A DNA stretch of 64,000 bases from Gyromitra esculenta (taxonomy: Eukaryota; Ascomycota; Pezizomycetes; Pezizales; Discinaceae). The stretch covers positions 310,001-374,000 of the forward strand of contig JBCAML010000001.1 of NCBI GenBank assembly GCA_038503075.1, in the 5' to 3' direction. The notes below the pieces were generated by a model. The model ran no database searches and was not told the DNA's origin. It saw nothing but the letters and a program-made list of their open reading frames with translations. The translations under genes and the position numbers were made by a program. Shown here piece after piece: positions 61,694 to 64,000 of the stretch (position 1 is the first letter of the stretch; each line of letters opens with the position of its first letter).

Positions 61694-62877
61694 ACAGACT
61701 TGCAAAGCGCTCGGGGCCATCCCATAAGCCTAGCTTAGTATTTTATTTAGATGAAGACCCCAGTGTGCAAGGGAAATACCTCACCCTTTCAATGATCATG
61801 GTATGACATGACATGAGTCTAGGTTACATTTTATCGAAGGAAGTCCGTATCCACTAAGACTCAATTACCTAAATAAATAAGAATAGCACATTAAATTTTA
61901 TTGCTGCATATACCCATCATTACTACATGTATAGTCCGTGGAAATAAAACATCGTTTTGAAGCATAGCAAATATGGTGCTGTATTCCCCCCTACTCCATC
62001 CCATAGCCACAATTCATGCTTTTGTGAAGCAATTTTCTGTATATAGCTTACAGAACTTCTATAGATATATTATATCCTATAAAGTATCTAGTATATCCTC
62101 TCTTTCAGTTTATAATTACCTTAATCTGAGCCTTTTTTCAATAAAGTGGCACAGGATCAGCCCTGAATAGCACATAAAAATTTACTAGGAGAGCTCTGAA
62201 TCCTAGCTATCATATATTGTACAGCTTCTAGATTGAGGAAATAGTAGGCCCCCGCACTGGTGAAGAAGGCTTTACTATGACAACGTGTGAAACCAAGCCG
62301 AAAAGTCAATATTTATATGATATTTCAACAAAATCCCAAATTTACCAACTTCCAGTCCACACCTCTTCTCCCATGCACAATATAGAATTTTGAGAATTAA
62401 ACTGGTGAAATTTAACTCTATCATCTGCATATCATAAAAATTACAGCCTTTTTGATGAGACTTGCAGTGAGGCAAATATGTGTGAAAGTCAAATTTTGGT
62501 GTGTTTTAGCACGAAAGCGATGATTTATTTCCACGGACTGTATCTACACTACATCAACGTAGCAAACAAGGCTCACACAGACTGGTCAGTAATCGGGACA
62601 GCAAATTCCCAACAATCTAAAGTCCATTGAGGGTTCGCAGTCCCTCCCTAATCCTAAGGGTATGTGTATGTATGGTTTATCCGCGTATATCGACTACTAT
62701 TAAGTCAGCTTTATCACGTGTGCCACTTACAAAGTGTTACTTTAGCCTTTCTGCCCACCCCTATCTCCCTTAGGTTTATTGTTCTCCTCCTCTTTCGTTT
62801 ATAACTAGTATTACATCTAAAAAAACTAAACAAAATCAAGCCTTTACAGCTAGACTATCTGTACCACACAAGCTGCC
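61694..62877. other. Spacer between genes D and E
   Basis: About 1.2 kb of AT-rich DNA. No supported gene; frames at 61973-62170 and 62275-62475 are short and featureless. CT-rich DNA at 62750-62810 and AAACTAAAC words just upstream of 62878 look like a promoter and leader for gene E. Confidence 0.5.
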
Positions 62878-63851
62878 ATGTTTAGTCGTCGTGAGTTTCG
62901 TCATCCTAAAGGCCTCCCCAGCTCAATCCGTCAAGAAATCGAAAAGCTCGGATACGAAATCCCTATTGATAGTCTTTTTCTCATCAGCCTCCGTTTCATA
63001 CTATTCCTCCTTCTTTTTATCTTTGGCTTCACCTATGCGGGATCTCAACCTAAAGTCTACCATGATGTTCTCGTATGGCAACAAGATTCCACGCCTCCAT
63101 ACACCGTTTACGTTTACCGAAACTTGACTTCGTGGATAGACAACCCCAATGGTACTGACATAACAGTGCTTGTGAGCTTCCTATGGAATGAAACATACTC
63201 CCCTGGGTGCCACCCATATAATTGCAACGATACTCGCTTTACAGGGATGATTGAGTGTGATCAGGGGTGGCTGCAGTCTAATAGGATCGGGTTCGAAGAT
63301 TCTTTAGGGTTTAGAGGGGAAGATGAAGAGCCAGGAGTGTTTTACGTTGACAGATATGTATTTTGGATGGTGGTGGTATTCGTAAGTCCGCGTTAAACTC
63401 CGAGTAATATTCTATGATTTAATAGCTTACTTGAACTTTGAAACCCATATTTAGTCGGGAGTAAGTGTAGGGCATTGTCTAGTATGCCTGTGTCATGGTC
63501 TACAACCAGATGGTATCGGTTTCTACCAGTAAGCCCATTTTTTAGGCTTCGGTAGCCAGTGATCTCCGAGAATAACACTTATTCAGGTATGAGGCGGCTG
63601 CGGACGCTATATTGGCTCTAGCCTTCCTTTCCTTGGGAATATTTCCATTGGCCTGGCTACCGGATGGGATGGCCGGCAAAATGGCAGGCTTTCCAGATCG
63701 CTGGAACTATACAGTGGACGACCAACTATTCAAGAATCGCCATGACTTAAGAACTAGCACCACTATGGGCTGGGTTTGCTTGTACCCCACCCCAAACCTA
63801 TATTCTATTGATTATGTCCTGGGTGGCTTTCAGACCCTGAAGAGTAACTGA
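62878..63851 (+). CDS. Gene E: glycoprotein-like membrane protein, unknown family
   Basis: Predicted 280 residues in three exons: 62878-63381, 63455-63528, 63587-63851. A basic N-terminus precedes helix 1 (about 33-54, FLISLRFILFLLLFIFGFTY). Then a non-cytosolic domain follows with several Asn-glycosylation-type sites (NLT, NGT, NET, NDT) and cysteines in the stretch CHPYNCNDTRFTGMIEC. Two more helices follow: one near 163-182 (YVFWMVVVF joined to SGVSVGHCLVCLC) and one near 198-216 (ILALAFLSLGIFPLAWLP). The C-terminal 60 residues are polar. Both introns restore a long open frame across their junctions, including a 74-base middle exon. I do not recognise the family. The location beside genes A-D suggests a locus rich in lineage-specific membrane proteins. 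Confidence 0.7.
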
Positions 63852-63907
63852 CTTTGGTTATATTTTAAAGCATCTTATTTACTTGCTTAAGTGCTCTTAA
63901 TATCTTC

Positions 63908-64000
63908 ATGGTCACAAGGCTCAACATGTTTAAGAGAATCGCAAAAAGTGTGCCTGGGGCAGTTGCACGCGATGCTCTTGTTGAGAATATCCCAGGATTT
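63908..64000 (+). CDS. Possible 5' end of a gene cut by the window edge
   Basis: From the ATG at 63908 the frame stays open for 31 codons to the last base and has an amphipathic start (MFKRIAKSVPGAVARDAL). It lies 57 bases after the stop of gene E, which is tight for a separate promoter. The call rests only on an open frame and is weak; it could equally be gene E 3' sequence. Confidence 0.2.
   Translation, partial: MVTRLNMFKRIAKSVPGAVARDALVENIPGF

Overview
This window is nuclear DNA of a filamentous ascomycete fungus (Pezizomycotina). The evidence is a QRRRW chitin synthase, a UvsD/Rad26-type ATRIP, an Hst3/Hst4 sirtuin, a complex I subunit (absent from Saccharomyces-type yeasts), short GT-AG introns of about 45-160 bases with CTAAC/CTGAC-like branch sites, and CT-rich promoters. 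The wide, gene-poor, AT-leaning gaps would suit a Pezizomycetes-like (morel/truffle side) genome, but that placement is inference. I reassembled spliced genes by hand from reading frame, splice sites and family knowledge; no search was run.

Layout. Left part (4.5-16.8 kb, + strand): chitin synthase, Hsp110/Hsp88 chaperone and GAPDH. Convergent to GAPDH lies UPF2 (nonsense-mediated decay; - strand, 18.2-22.3 kb), followed by a tail-anchored PPxY protein (24.0-24.9 kb), the small complex I subunit NDUFB7 in three exons (27.5-27.9 kb) and an Hst3/Hst4-class sirtuin (29.6-31.5 kb), all on the - strand. A possible 61-residue membrane protein (32.2 kb), a secretory-pathway membrane protein (38.4-39.4 kb) and a small acidic protein of unknown function (41.9 kb) are on the + strand. 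Next comes a - strand group: a Tos4-like FHA protein (46.0-47.6 kb), the ATRIP/UvsD checkpoint protein (50.6-53.7 kb) and mitochondrial malate dehydrogenase (54.0-55.4 kb).

The right end (56.8-64 kb, + strand) is the most unusual part. Three consecutive small four-exon genes (A, B, C) are diverged tandem paralogues of an unrecognised three-helix membrane protein family. They share motifs, intron positions and a second exon of exactly 68 bases. Behind them are a separate four-exon tetraspan gene (D) and a three-exon glycoprotein-like membrane gene (E), also unrecognised. I read this as a lineage-specific membrane-protein cluster that may continue past the window edge.

Three genes (sirtuin, Tos4-like FHA, ATRIP) belong to replication-stress and chromatin-integrity biology, and several others are core metabolism or RNA surveillance. 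I found no tRNA, rRNA, CRISPR array or recognisable transposon. Gaps hold only small repeats, hairpins and CT-rich leaders, described individually below.
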